Source of the DNA: Candidatus Izemoplasmatales bacterium
GTDB lineage: Bacteria > Bacillota_I > Bacilli_A > Izemoplasmatales > Hujiaoplasmataceae
Direction: 5' to 3'
Length of the DNA stretch: 64,000 nt
Assembly (NCBI GenBank): GCA_041649275.1
Contig: JBAZNL010000001.1
Location: forward strand, 372,001-436,000
Below the pieces are notes generated by a model that was not told the origin of the DNA, did not search any database, and worked only from the letters and a program-made list of their open reading frames with translations. Below are positions 48,178 through 56,946 of this stretch, piece after piece. Made by a program: the position numbers and the translations under genes. Positions within the stretch are counted from its first letter, which is position 1. Each line of letters starts with the position of its first letter.

Positions 48178-50135
48178 AGATGACCCCGCATCTCGATGAT
48201 CACGTCGCGGAGTTCGGCGGCCCGTTCGAAATCGAGGTCCTTCGCGGCCTGACGCATCTGCATCTCCAGGATCTCGATCGACTTCTGGATTTCCTTCTTC
48301 GAGATCTTCCTGTAGTCGACCTCGCCGGTCTTCCTGTCGACCTTGATCGAGATCGAGTCTCGGACCGCCTTGAGGATCGTCTTCGGGACGATTCCGTGGA
48401 CCTCGTTGTATCGCGTCTGGATCGAGCGGCGGCGTGCCGTCTCGTCGATCGCGTACTTCATCGACGACGTCACCTGGTCGGCGTACATGACGACCTTGCC
48501 GTGTTCGTTGCGCGCGGCGCGTCCGATGATCTGGACGAGCGAGCGGTCGCTCCGCAGGAACCCTTCCTTGTCGGCGTCGAGGATCGCGATCAGCGACACC
48601 TCCGGCAGGTCGATGCCTTCGCGGAGGAGGTTGATTCCGACGATGATGTCGTAGACGCCGAGACGAAGTTTGCGGATGATTTCCATCCGCTCGAGCGTCT
48701 TGACCTCGGAATGGAGGTAGGCGACCTTGTATCCGAGACTCTGCAGGTAGGCGGTGAGATCTTCGCTCATCTTGATCGTGAGGGTCGTGACGAGCACGCG
48801 CTCCTTGCGGGCTAGAACATCCTCGATCTCGCCGATGAGATCGTCGATCTGGCCTTCGGTCCTGCGGACGAAGACGTTCGGATCAAGCAGGCCGGTCGGG
48901 CGGATGATCTGCTCGACCACCGCTCCGGCGCGCGCCAGTTCGTAGTCGCCGGGCGTGGCGGAAACATAGACGACCTGATTGATCTTGGCGTTGAATTCGG
49001 CGTAGTCGAGCGGCCGGTTGTCGAGCGCGGAGGGCAGGCGGAACCCGTAGTCGACGAGCGTCGTCTTGCGCGAGCGGTCGCCGTTGAACATGCCCCGCAC
49101 CTGAGGGAGGGTGACGTGCGACTCGTCGACGATCAGGATGAAGTCCTTCGGGAAGAAGTCGATCAGCACCGACGGAGTCTCCCCGGCGCCGCGGAGCGAG
49201 AGGTGTCGCGAATAGTTCTCGACGCCGTTGCAGGTTCCCATCTCCGAGAGCATCTCGAGGTCGTACATCGTCCTTTGCCAGATCCGCTCGGCCTCGAGCG
49301 GACGGTTCTCGGCCTTGAACTTCGCGACCTGGTCGAGCAGCTCGGCCTTGATCCGGGCAAGCGCCTCCTCGAGCTTCCCGCGGTCCGTGAGGAAGTGCGA
49401 GGCCGGGAAAAGCGAGACGACTTCGCGCTCCTCGAACGCCTCGCCGGTGACGACGTTGAAGAGACGGATCCGGGCGATCCGGTCGTAGTCGTAGGAAATC
49501 CGGATGCCGGACGTCTTCTCGTAGGTCGGCAGGATCTCGAGCGTATCGCCCTTGACGCGGAAACAGCCGCGGTTGAAGTCGATGTCGTTGCGCTCGTAAA
49601 GGATTGCGACCAACTTGCGGATCAGGACGTCGCGTCCCTCCTCGTCGCCGACGCGGACGGTCACGATCCCCTTGCGGTATTCCTCCGGATCGCCGATGCC
49701 GTAGATGCACGACACCGAGGCGACGATGATCGTGTCGCGCCGTTCGAGCAGAGAGCTGGTCGCGGCGTGGCGCATCTGGTCGATCTCGTCGTTGATCATC
49801 GCGTCCTTCTCGATGTAGAGGTCGCGGCCGGGGATGTAGGCCTCCGGTTGGTAATAGTCGTAATAGGAGATGAAGTATTCGACCCGGTTTTCGGGGAAGA
49901 AGTTCTTGAATTCGGTGTAGAGCTGGCCCGCGAGGGTCTTGTTGTGCGCGAGCACGAGGACCGGTCGGTCGAGGCGCTCGATCACGTTGGAGACCGTGTA
50001 GGTCTTGCCGGTGCCGGTGGCGCCGAGCAGGACCTGCTCCTTCATCCCCGCACGCAGATTCGCCGTCAGCCGGTCGATCGCTTCCGGCTGGTCGCCGGTC
50101 GGTTTGTAATCGGATACGAGTTTGAACATGCCCAT
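48174..50135 (-). CDS. uvrB: Excinuclease ABC subunit B
   Basis: This is the damage-verifying helicase-like subunit of nucleotide excision repair, working with UvrA and UvrC. Walker A is LGATGTGKTYT, the beta-hairpin region is YYDYYQPEAYIP, and the helicase motifs include VDESHVTLPQ and QIIGRAARN. A C-terminal UVR coiled-coil (LEMQMRQAAKDLDFERAAEL) binds UvrC. I use ATG 50135 (653 aa), with AAGG 8 nt upstream; several in-frame starts lie within 15 nt. No uvrA is in view. Confidence 0.97.
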   Translation of the reverse strand: MGMFKLVSDYKPTGDQPEAIDRLTANLRAGMKEQVLLGATGTGKTYTVSNVIERLDRPVLVLAHNKTLAGQLYTEFKNFFPENRVEYFISYYDYYQPEAYIPGRDLYIEKDAMINDEIDQMRHAATSSLLERRDTIIVASVSCIYGIGDPEEYRKGIVTVRVGDEEGRDVLIRKLVAILYERNDIDFNRGCFRVKGDTLEILPTYEKTSGIRISYDYDRIARIRLFNVVTGEAFEEREVVSLFPASHFLTDRGKLEEALARIKAELLDQVAKFKAENRPLEAERIWQRTMYDLEMLSEMGTCNGVENYSRHLSLRGAGETPSVLIDFFPKDFILIVDESHVTLPQVRGMFNGDRSRKTTLVDYGFRLPSALDNRPLDYAEFNAKINQVVYVSATPGDYELARAGAVVEQIIRPTGLLDPNVFVRRTEGQIDDLIGEIEDVLARKERVLVTTLTIKMSEDLTAYLQSLGYKVAYLHSEVKTLERMEIIRKLRLGVYDIIVGINLLREGIDLPEVSLIAILDADKEGFLRSDRSLVQIIGRAARNEHGKVVMYADQVTSSMKYAIDETARRRSIQTRYNEVHGIVPKTILKAVRDSISIKVDRKTGEVDYRKISKKEIQKSIEILEMQMRQAAKDLDFERAAELRDVIIEMRGHL

Positions 50136-50153
50136 CGACATCACCTTGAATAC

Positions 50154-50162
50154 AGTATATCA
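50154..50162 (-). promoter_or_regulatory. Extended -10 of the uvrB promoter
   Basis: On the minus strand TGATATACT, 18 nt before the start codon; -35 weak. No clear LexA box was seen. Confidence 0.5.
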
Positions 50163-50186
50163 TAAGGCCTCGCTTGTCGACACCGA

Positions 50187-50215
50187 TTTCACAATCACCC
50201 CGCCTGTGCTACAAT
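50187..50215 (+). promoter_or_regulatory. Promoter of the radical SAM gene
   Basis: TTTCAC (50187-50192), 17-bp spacer, TACAAT (50210-50215) with extended TG, 15 nt before the ATG. Confidence 0.6.
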
Positions 50216-50230
50216 GGAGACGGTGATGCC

Positions 50231-51706
50231 ATGAAGATCGTCCTCTGCGCCATCGACGCGAAATACATCCATCCCAACCTCGCGCTCCGCCTGATCCGCG
50301 CTTCCTGCCCTTACCCCTGCCGGCTCCTGGAGTTCACCGTCAAGACGGATCCGGACGCGATCGCCGAAGCCATCCTCGCCGAAGACCCCGACGTCGTCGG
50401 CTTCTCCGTCTACCTCTGGAACGTCAAGGCCGTGAAGCGGATCGCCGCCGTCCTCCGCGGTCGCTCCCGGGCGCGCCTCGTCGCAGGCGGCCCCGAGGTC
50501 GCCTACGACGCCGAACGCCACCTTTTCGAAGGAACCTTCGACTTCATCGCGTCGGGCGAGGGCGAGCGCACCTTCGCGGCGCTCTGCAAGGCGCTCGCGG
50601 ACGAATCCCCGTGGCGCGAAATCCCCGGTCTCGCATGGCGGGATTCCACTGGAATCCACGTGAATCCCGCCGTTCCGATCGCCAACCTCAGAGCGCTTCC
50701 GAGTCCGTACCGCGATCCGGATGACCTCCCGGGACTGGCCCATCGGATCCAGTATCTCGAGTGGTCGCGCGGCTGTCCCTTCGCCTGTACCTACTGCGTG
50801 GCGCCGCTCGAAGGCGGGGTGCGCCGCTTCCCGATCGAACGCGTCGAGGCGGAGATCGATTTCCTCCTGGACCGCGGGGCGCGCACGTTCAAGTTCCTCG
50901 ACCGCTCCTTCAACGTCCGGCCAGCGGAGGCTTCGGCGCTGTTCGATTTCGTCATCGCCTGCCATCGACCCGGCGTCGTCTTCCAGTTCGAGATCGTCGG
51001 CGATCTCCTGAAGCCGGACATGATCCGTCGCCTGAACGAGGACGCGCCGATCGGACTGATCCGCTTCGAGATCGGCGTCCAGTCGACGAACGCGGCCGCA
51101 AATGCGGCCGTTGCGCGCGTCCAGGACAACGCGCGTCTCTTCGAAAACGTCCGTGCGCTCGTTGCGGGGGGAAGGGTCGTCGTCCACCTCGACCTGATCG
51201 CGGGTCTTCCGGGCGAGGACCTCGCATCGTTCCGCCGGACCTTCGATGAGACGTTCTCGCTCTTCGCCCCGGAACTCCAGCTCGGTTTCCTGAAGATGCT
51301 TCCGGGCACGCCGCTCCGCCGCGACGCCGGGCGGCTCGGCTACGACTACGACCCTGAGCCCCCCTACCGCATCCGAAAAAGCCCCGTCCTGTCGGCCGAC
51401 GACCTCGCGCGCATCGAACGCGTCGAGCGCGTGCTCGAACATTTCTGGAACCGCGGCTACGCGCAGGCGGCGCTCACGACGATCCATGACGCCGTGCCGT
51501 CGATGTTTTCCTTCATGGAGTCGTTCCACGACTTTCTCGACGACCGCGACTTCTCGTTTCTCGACCATCAGCTCCACGACCTCTACGTCCAGCTCGATGC
51601 GTTCGCTTCACGGACGGTTCCCGCCGTGCGCGACGCCGTGCGCGCCGCGCTCGTCGACGCCTACCTGCATCGCGCGACGGTTCGGCCGATCCGCTGGTGG
51701 ATATGA
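50231..51706 (+). CDS. B12-binding-domain radical SAM protein (DUF4080 type)
   Basis: A 491-aa protein. Residues 1-135 form a cobalamin-binding-like Rossmann domain (DPDVVGFSVYLWN, LVAGGPEVAY), without a clear DxHxxG motif. The radical SAM core has the cluster cysteines in CPFACTYC (near residue 182). A C-terminal part (about 370-491) of the DUF4080 type carries MFSFMESFHDFLDD. Such proteins are in the large B12-radical SAM group, often of unknown substrate, some methylating unreactive carbons. ATG 50231 follows GGAGACGGTG. It is monocistronic and divergent from uvrB. Confidence 0.88.
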   Translation: MKIVLCAIDAKYIHPNLALRLIRASCPYPCRLLEFTVKTDPDAIAEAILAEDPDVVGFSVYLWNVKAVKRIAAVLRGRSRARLVAGGPEVAYDAERHLFEGTFDFIASGEGERTFAALCKALADESPWREIPGLAWRDSTGIHVNPAVPIANLRALPSPYRDPDDLPGLAHRIQYLEWSRGCPFACTYCVAPLEGGVRRFPIERVEAEIDFLLDRGARTFKFLDRSFNVRPAEASALFDFVIACHRPGVVFQFEIVGDLLKPDMIRRLNEDAPIGLIRFEIGVQSTNAAANAAVARVQDNARLFENVRALVAGGRVVVHLDLIAGLPGEDLASFRRTFDETFSLFAPELQLGFLKMLPGTPLRRDAGRLGYDYDPEPPYRIRKSPVLSADDLARIERVERVLEHFWNRGYAQAALTTIHDAVPSMFSFMESFHDFLDDRDFSFLDHQLHDLYVQLDAFASRTVPAVRDAVRAALVDAYLHRATVRPIRWWI

Positions 51707-51735
51707 AAAAGACCAGGAGAGGTTTCTCCTAGTCT
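51705..51735 (-). terminator. Terminator of the nucleoside importer operon
   Basis: On the minus strand AGGAGA-AACC-TCTCCT extended by a mismatch and GAC / GTC, followed by TTTTTC. Confidence 0.65.
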
Positions 51736-51747
51736 CAGTATACGAAA

Positions 51748-51772
51748 GGACCGACGGGGCGTCCGTCGGTCC
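51748..51772. other. Middle hairpin between convergent operons
   Basis: GGACCGACGG / CCGTCGGTCC, a perfect 10-bp stem with a 5-nt loop. No T run follows on either strand, so it is not a classic terminator. Confidence 0.6.
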
Positions 51773-51782
51773 GAAGATGCGA

Positions 51783-51815
51783 ATCCGCCGTCCGGCGAAC
51801 CGGACGGCGGATTTT
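51783..51815 (+). terminator. Terminator of the radical SAM gene
   Basis: A perfect 13-bp stem (51783-51795 with 51800-51812), loop CGAA, followed by TTTTG. Read on the minus strand the loop is UUCG but the T run is missing. Confidence 0.7.
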
Positions 51816-51816
51816 G

Positions 51817-52815
51817 TCATCTTGTGCCTTGGTCGTAGATCTTGCCCGCGGCCTTCGGGGCGTGCGACGATTTCGAGGTGGCGATCAGGACGAAGAGCGT
51901 GGCCACGTACGGAATCATCTTGTAGAGGTTGGTGTTGATGTTGAGGGCGGAAAGGAACGGGATCGCCGAGTAGGAGATCGCGACCGTCTTCATGAGACCG
52001 AAGAAGAATGCCGCGAAGAGGACGCGGAACGGTCGCCAGTTGCCGAAGATGAGGACGGCGATGGCGAGGAAGCCGAAGCCGGAAACGGTCCCTTCGAACG
52101 ACTTGCCCATCGAGACGGCGAAGACGAAGCCGCCGAGGCCGCCGAGGAACCCGGAGGTGAGGACGGCGCCATAGCGGATCTTGTAGATGTTGACGCCGAG
52201 CGAGTCCGCGGCATGCGGATTCTCGCCGCAGGCCATCAGCCGGAGTCCCGTCTTCGTCTTGTAGAGGAAGACGTACGCGAGAAGAAGGATGACAATGCCG
52301 AGGTAGAAGCCGACGTTCACGTTCTTGAAGAAGAGGTCGCCGATGACGGGGATGTCGGCGAAGGAGCCGACCTCCGCCATCTTGAAGGTCGTCTTGTATT
52401 CGATGTGGCGGCCGCCGATGACGGATCGGGCGACGAAGATCGCGATCGCCGGGGCGACCAGGTTGAGAGCCGTCGCGGAGATCGTCTGGTCGGCCTTCAT
52501 CGAGATCGACGCGTAGGCGTGGAGCCACGAGAAGAGCAGGCCGGCGATGCCGCCGATGAGCGCGCCTCCGAGGAACAGGACGCTCTTCTCCCAGTTCGTC
52601 TGCTGCGCGGCGAGGACGAGTGTTTCCGGCTCGACGATCTTGACGAACCAGCAGCCGACGAACGCGCCGAAAATCATGATGCCCTCGAGGGCGATGTTGG
52701 TGACGCCGGACTTCTCGCAGATCATCGCGCCGATGGCGACGATCAGAAGCGGGATCATCGTTTCCAGAGTGGACGTGAAGAGGTCGTACGCGAGCGCTCC
52801 GGTGATCGGGATCAT
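51817..52815 (-). CDS. Nucleoside ABC importer permease (NupQ/YufQ-like)
   Basis: A 332-aa membrane subunit of a BMP-dependent importer, with about nine hydrophobic helices. TNIALEGIMIFGAFVGCW and LMACGENPHAADSLGVN are typical of this permease family (branched-chain/nucleoside type). It overlaps the preceding permease gene by 4 nt (ATGA), with GGAGGTGACGAGCG before ATG. It is the last gene of the operon lipoprotein-ATPase-permease-permease. Purine or pyrimidine nucleosides are the expected cargo. Confidence 0.92.
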   Translation of the reverse strand: MIPITGALAYDLFTSTLETMIPLLIVAIGAMICEKSGVTNIALEGIMIFGAFVGCWFVKIVEPETLVLAAQQTNWEKSVLFLGGALIGGIAGLLFSWLHAYASISMKADQTISATALNLVAPAIAIFVARSVIGGRHIEYKTTFKMAEVGSFADIPVIGDLFFKNVNVGFYLGIVILLLAYVFLYKTKTGLRLMACGENPHAADSLGVNIYKIRYGAVLTSGFLGGLGGFVFAVSMGKSFEGTVSGFGFLAIAVLIFGNWRPFRVLFAAFFFGLMKTVAISYSAIPFLSALNINTNLYKMIPYVATLFVLIATSKSSHAPKAAGKIYDQGTR

Positions 52816-54047
52816 CGCTCGTCACCTCCGTTCGCCGCAGCCGCATCGACGGCTTTCTTCTTCTTGCGTTTCTGGATGAACTGGTAGAGCGCGACCGAGA
52901 GGGCGCTGAAGTAGATGATGACCGAAGTGATCACATCGGCGAGTTCCTTCATGTAGTTGGCGATGTCGAGGTAGTCGCCGCCGATCCGGATGTAGGCGAG
53001 GAAGAGGCCGGCGAGGCCGACGCCGATCGGTTCGGAGAGGCCGAGCAGGGCGATCGAGATGCCGTCGAAGCCGATCGACATGAACTCCGAGGACATCGTC
53101 GCCTGGTCGGTGAACATCTTCTTGTCGGGAACCATGATGATGATCGCACCGGCGAGGCCGGCGAGCAATCCGGAGATCGCCATCGAAATCATGATGTCGC
53201 GCTTCGTGTTCATGCCGGCGTACTTGGAGGCGTCGCGGTTGAAGCCGGCGGCCTTCAGCTGGTAGCCGAGCGTGGTCCTGTTCAGGACGACGTACATGAC
53301 GGCGACCGCGGCGAGCGCGATCAGGATGCCGATGTTGATGGTATAGCCGCCGAAGATCTCGGACAATCCGCGCGGAAGCCAGGCCGTCTGGGCGAGCGTC
53401 GCGGTATACGGCGCAAGCGAAATCGCGCCTGAAATGGAATCTACGAATCGAAGCCGCAGGTCGAACGCGTCGAGCGCCCAGAAGGCGAAGTACATCGCGA
53501 TGTAGTTCATCATGATCGAGGCGACGACCTCGTGGACGTTGAAGACCGACTTGAGGAAGCCGACGATGAACCCCCAGAGGGATCCCGCCGCCATCCCGCC
53601 GACGAGGCAGAGCATCCAGTGCCACGGCGCCGGCATCGACAGCTTGAGCCCGATGACGATCGCCGCAAGGGCGCCGAAGACGAGCTGTCCCGGGGCGCCG
53701 ATGTTGAAGAGACCGGTCTTGAAGGCGAAGCCGACCGCGAGACCGGTGAGGATCAGCGGTGCGGCGCGATACAGCATGTAGCCGATGCTGTTCATGCCGT
53801 TGTTGAAGCCTCCGGCGAGGAGTTTGCCGATCCCCCGGAGAAGCTGCGGGTCGTTCACGACGTGGAAGACGTTGAGTTTGACGAGCAGCCAGATCAGGAA
53901 CATCGTGAAGATGCCGAAGACGAGGCCGGCGCCGATCGCCAGGAACGAAGGAATCGCGCGCTTGAAGGACGGACCGGCGAAGAACCGCGCGAATGCGGCG
54001 GCGACGCGTCGGAAGAATCGGGCGATGCGAGAATCATGCCGCGACAT
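52812..54047 (-). CDS. Nucleoside ABC importer permease (NupP/YufP-like)
   Basis: The second permease, 411 aa. A basic N-terminal extension (RHDSRIARFFRRVAAAFARF) precedes about nine hydrophobic helices; LFNIGAPGQLVFGALAAIV is the family marker. The C-terminal tail is Lys/Ala-rich (FIQKRKKKKAVDAAAAN). GGAGGTGAAGACCG precedes ATG, which lies within the end of the ATPase gene (14-nt overlap). It forms the membrane channel with the neighbouring permease. Confidence 0.92.
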   Translation of the reverse strand: MSRHDSRIARFFRRVAAAFARFFAGPSFKRAIPSFLAIGAGLVFGIFTMFLIWLLVKLNVFHVVNDPQLLRGIGKLLAGGFNNGMNSIGYMLYRAAPLILTGLAVGFAFKTGLFNIGAPGQLVFGALAAIVIGLKLSMPAPWHWMLCLVGGMAAGSLWGFIVGFLKSVFNVHEVVASIMMNYIAMYFAFWALDAFDLRLRFVDSISGAISLAPYTATLAQTAWLPRGLSEIFGGYTINIGILIALAAVAVMYVVLNRTTLGYQLKAAGFNRDASKYAGMNTKRDIMISMAISGLLAGLAGAIIIMVPDKKMFTDQATMSSEFMSIGFDGISIALLGLSEPIGVGLAGLFLAYIRIGGDYLDIANYMKELADVITSVIIYFSALSVALYQFIQKRKKKKAVDAAAANGGDER

Positions 54048-55572
54048 CGGTCTTCACCTCCGGCTTCGATCCGGACATGTAGAGTCCGATCTCGTGGAAT
54101 GACGTCTTGACGGGGTCGAGTTCGGCGACGATCCTGCCTTCGAAGATGACGAGGATGCGGTCGGAAAGGTTCATGACCTCGTCGAGTTCGAGGCTGACGA
54201 GCAGAATCGCCTTTCCCGAGTCGCGTTCCTTCAGAAGCTGGTCGTGGATGTACTCGATCGCGCCGACGTCGAGGCCACGCGTCGGCTGGACTGCGACGAG
54301 CAGGTCGGGATCGCGTGAGATCTCGCGCGAGATGATCGCCTTCTGCTGGTTGCCGCCCGACATCGAACGGACGACCGAATCGGGACCTGCGGCGGAACGG
54401 ATGTCGAAACGGCCGATCAGGTCCTTCGCGTTCTCCATGACGGCGTCGAAGCGGATGAAGCCGCGGTTCTGGAAGCGGGGGAGATAGTAGGATTCGAGCA
54501 CGAGGTTCTCGGCGAGGTTGAAATCGAGCACCAGCCCGTGCTTGTGGCGGTCTTCGGGAATGTGACCCATGCCGCCCTCGAGTCGCTCGCGGATCGGCGC
54601 TTCGGTCATGTCCTTCCCCTGCAGGAAGAACCGTCCGGACGTCTGGCGTCGCAATCCGGTGATGACGTTCACGAGTTCCGTCTGACCGTTGCCCTCGATC
54701 CCGGCGATGCCGAGGATCTCGCCGCCGTGGATGGCGAAGCTGACGTCGTCGACCATCATCCGGTTCTTCTCCTTGCTGAAGAAGGAAACGTTCTCGGCCC
54801 GGAAGATCTCGTCCTTGAGAACCTGCGGATTCTTGTCGACGGTGAAGCTGACCTTGCGTCCGACCATCATTTCCGCGAGAATGGCGACGGTCGTGTCCTT
54901 GACGTCGACGGTGCCGATGCATTTCCCCTTGCGGAGCACCGTGCAGCGGTCGGCGACGGCCATGACCTCGTTCAGTTTATGCGTGATGATGACGATCGAC
55001 TTGCCTTCCTTCGCGAAGTTTCGGATGGTGATCATCAGTTCGTCGATCTCCTGCGGAGTGAGGACCGCGGTGGGCTCGTCGAAGATGAGGATGTCGGCGT
55101 CGCGGTAGAGCATCTTCAGGATCTCGACGCGCTGCTGCATGCCGACGGATATATCCTTGATCAGCGCGTCGGGGTCGACGGTCAGCTTGTACCGTTCGCT
55201 CAGCGCGACGATTTTCTGGCGGGCTTCTTTTTTGGTGAGAAAACCGAATTGCGTATCTTCGTTGCCGAGGATGATGTTTTCCGTGACGGTGAAAACATCC
55301 ACCAGTTTGAAGTGCTGGTGGACCATCCCGATGCGAAGACGGTTGGCATCGTTGGGATTCTTGATCTCGACCCGATCGCCTTTGTAACGGATCTCGCCGC
55401 CGTCAGCGGCGTAGAGGCCGAAGAGGATCGACATGAGCGTGCTCTTGCCGGCGCCGTTCTCGCCCACGAGGGCGTGGACTTCCCCGGATCGGAGCTGGAA
55501 GGTCACGTGGTCGTTCGCCTTGAGCGTGCCGAAGTTCTTGCAGACCTCGAGCATTTCGATGACATAGGACAT
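54034..55572 (-). CDS. Nucleoside ABC importer ATPase, two ABC domains (NupO/YufO-like)
   Basis: A 512-aa double ATPase as in sugar and nucleoside importers. The first domain has Walker A GENGAGKSTLM, the Q-loop in HQHFKLVD, a degenerate signature ISVGMQQRVEILK and Walker B ILIFDEPTAVLTP. The second has a modified P-loop (GIAGIEGNGQTELV) and MSGGNQQKAIISRE. One domain being non-canonical is normal for this family. GAGGTG precedes ATG. A large stem-loop separates it from the lipoprotein gene. Confidence 0.94.
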   Translation of the reverse strand: MSYVIEMLEVCKNFGTLKANDHVTFQLRSGEVHALVGENGAGKSTLMSILFGLYAADGGEIRYKGDRVEIKNPNDANRLRIGMVHQHFKLVDVFTVTENIILGNEDTQFGFLTKKEARQKIVALSERYKLTVDPDALIKDISVGMQQRVEILKMLYRDADILIFDEPTAVLTPQEIDELMITIRNFAKEGKSIVIITHKLNEVMAVADRCTVLRKGKCIGTVDVKDTTVAILAEMMVGRKVSFTVDKNPQVLKDEIFRAENVSFFSKEKNRMMVDDVSFAIHGGEILGIAGIEGNGQTELVNVITGLRRQTSGRFFLQGKDMTEAPIRERLEGGMGHIPEDRHKHGLVLDFNLAENLVLESYYLPRFQNRGFIRFDAVMENAKDLIGRFDIRSAAGPDSVVRSMSGGNQQKAIISREISRDPDLLVAVQPTRGLDVGAIEYIHDQLLKERDSGKAILLVSLELDEVMNLSDRILVIFEGRIVAELDPVKTSFHEIGLYMSGSKPEVKTDVAA

Positions 55573-55611
55573 GGATTCACCTCATCGATACGATGGTAAG
55601 ATGCCGTCCGT

Positions 55612-55658
55612 CTTGGAAAAGAAGGAAGGATGTGTGAAAAATCCTTCCTTCTTCCAAG
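55612..55658 (-). terminator. Large stem-loop between the lipoprotein and ATPase genes (partial terminator or 3' stabiliser)
   Basis: Eleven base pairs GAAGGAAGGAT / ATCCTTCCTTC extended, after a 2-nt bulge, by seven more (CTTGGAA / TTCCAAG); 9-nt loop. On the minus strand a TTTT lies within the outer arm. Such structures raise solute-binding-protein mRNA relative to its membrane partners. Confidence 0.75.
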
Positions 55659-55686
55659 CGTGACTGTAGGTGCGATTGCGAATTGC

Positions 55687-56808
55687 TTATTCGGCTGCGT
55701 CGCAGATCGCGGTGACCTGGGCGGCATCGACGCCGAGGTTGGTCAGGAACGCCGCGAGGCTGGCGGCGTCGTTCGTCGGAACGACGACGGTGCCGGCGAC
55801 GACGAGGTCGAAGAGGCTGTCATACGCAGCGGCGACGGCCGTTGCCGAAGTGCCGAATCTGGAGAAGTCCGAGGGGAGCGCGACGCCGCCTTCGGCCGAG
55901 CCGAGGGAGATCGTTCTGCCACCGACGAAGGTTCCGCCGTAGTAGTCTTCAAGCGCCTGGTAGGCCGCTTCGCCGACGCCCTTGAGGGCGGAGGTGACGA
56001 CGGTCAGCGATTCGGTGGACTGATCCTTGTCGACGCCGATCGTGTACTTGCCGGTGACTTCCTCGGCCGCGAGCATCGCGGACGATCCGGCGCCGCCGGC
56101 GGCGGCGAAGATCACGTCGACACCCGCGTTGAACCACGTGCGGGCGAGGTTCTTGGCGTCATCCGACGGAGCGAACGAGCCAAGATAATGATAATGGGTG
56201 GCGTCGAAGGTGATGGCGACGTCGAGTTCATCGGCCGCGTAGTAGGCACCGGCGACATAGCCGACTCCGAAGCGGACGACGGCCGGGACGGCCATTCCGC
56301 CGAAGAAGCCGAGGTTGTCGAGTCCGCCCTGGACGGCGGCGTATCCGGCGTAGAAGCCGGCTTCATTCTCGTCGAACAGGATGCAGAGGGTGTTGGACTT
56401 GGTTTCATAGATCGGGTCGTAGGCCTCGGTATCCGGGTTGTCGGCGGTGTGCGGTTCGCCGTCGATGAGGACGAACTTCACTTCGGGGTAAAGCGTCTGG
56501 GCGTCGTTGATGGAAGTTTCGAAGAGGTAACCGGGGGTGATGACGATCTTGGCTCCGCCGTCGACGGCGAGCTTGATCGCGGCGAGGTAGGCGGCGTCGG
56601 AGACTTCGGCCGGCTTGTAGTACTTGTACGTCTTGTCGTTCTCTTCGGCATAACGGATGATGCCTTCCCAGGTTCCCTGGTTGAACGACTTGTCATCGAT
56701 TCCACCGGAGTCGGTGACCATGGCGATTTCGTAGGTCGTTTCGCCGCAAGCGACGAGCGTGAACACCGAAATCAGGGCCAATGCAAGTGCGAGTAGTGCC
56801 TTTCTCAT
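55687..56808 (-). CDS. BMP-family nucleoside-binding lipoprotein (NupN/YufN-like)
   Basis: This is the substrate-binding subunit of the importer, 373 aa. The signal peptide ends with lipobox LVAC (Cys21). The mature protein begins EIAMVTDSGGIDDKSFNQ, the characteristic BMP/PnrA start, with VDKDQSTE and FGGMAVPAVVRFGVGY as further marks. BMP proteins bind nucleosides such as inosine, guanosine and adenosine. GGAGGG precedes ATG. The leader has a perfect AT-rich dyad. It is separated from the ATPase gene by a large hairpin, so it is probably the most highly expressed subunit. Confidence 0.95.
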   Translation of the reverse strand: MRKALLALALALISVFTLVACGETTYEIAMVTDSGGIDDKSFNQGTWEGIIRYAEENDKTYKYYKPAEVSDAAYLAAIKLAVDGGAKIVITPGYLFETSINDAQTLYPEVKFVLIDGEPHTADNPDTEAYDPIYETKSNTLCILFDENEAGFYAGYAAVQGGLDNLGFFGGMAVPAVVRFGVGYVAGAYYAADELDVAITFDATHYHYLGSFAPSDDAKNLARTWFNAGVDVIFAAAGGAGSSAMLAAEEVTGKYTIGVDKDQSTESLTVVTSALKGVGEAAYQALEDYYGGTFVGGRTISLGSAEGGVALPSDFSRFGTSATAVAAAYDSLFDLVVAGTVVVPTNDAASLAAFLTNLGVDAAQVTAICDAAE

Positions 56809-56828
56809 TTCTTTCCCTCCATTTTTTT

Positions 56829-56845
56829 GAATATTGTAAATATTC
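56829..56845. promoter_or_regulatory. Perfect dyad in the leader of the nucleoside importer
   Basis: GAATATT-GTA-AATATTC: 7-bp arms, 9 nt downstream of the -10 and about 20 nt before the start codon. Its symmetry and place suit a repressor operator; the short AT-rich stem would be a poor RNA hairpin. Confidence 0.5.
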
Positions 56846-56853
56846 TGTAATTA

Positions 56854-56882
56854 ATTATAACCCCATCGCCGGACGATGTAAA
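56854..56882 (-). promoter_or_regulatory. Promoter of the nucleoside importer operon
   Basis: On the minus strand: TTTACA (56877-56882), 17-bp spacer, TATAAT (56854-56859). Confidence 0.72.
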
Positions 56883-56946
56883 CCATTTTCGGCCGTTCGG
56901 GACCGCCGGAAAGCGGACGATCGACGCGAAAATGAATACCGGAAAT

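Noticed and set aside
51705..51815. Insertion-sequence end or attachment site
   Set aside because: The hairpins differ from one another, no transposase or direct repeat is near, and two are explained as terminators.
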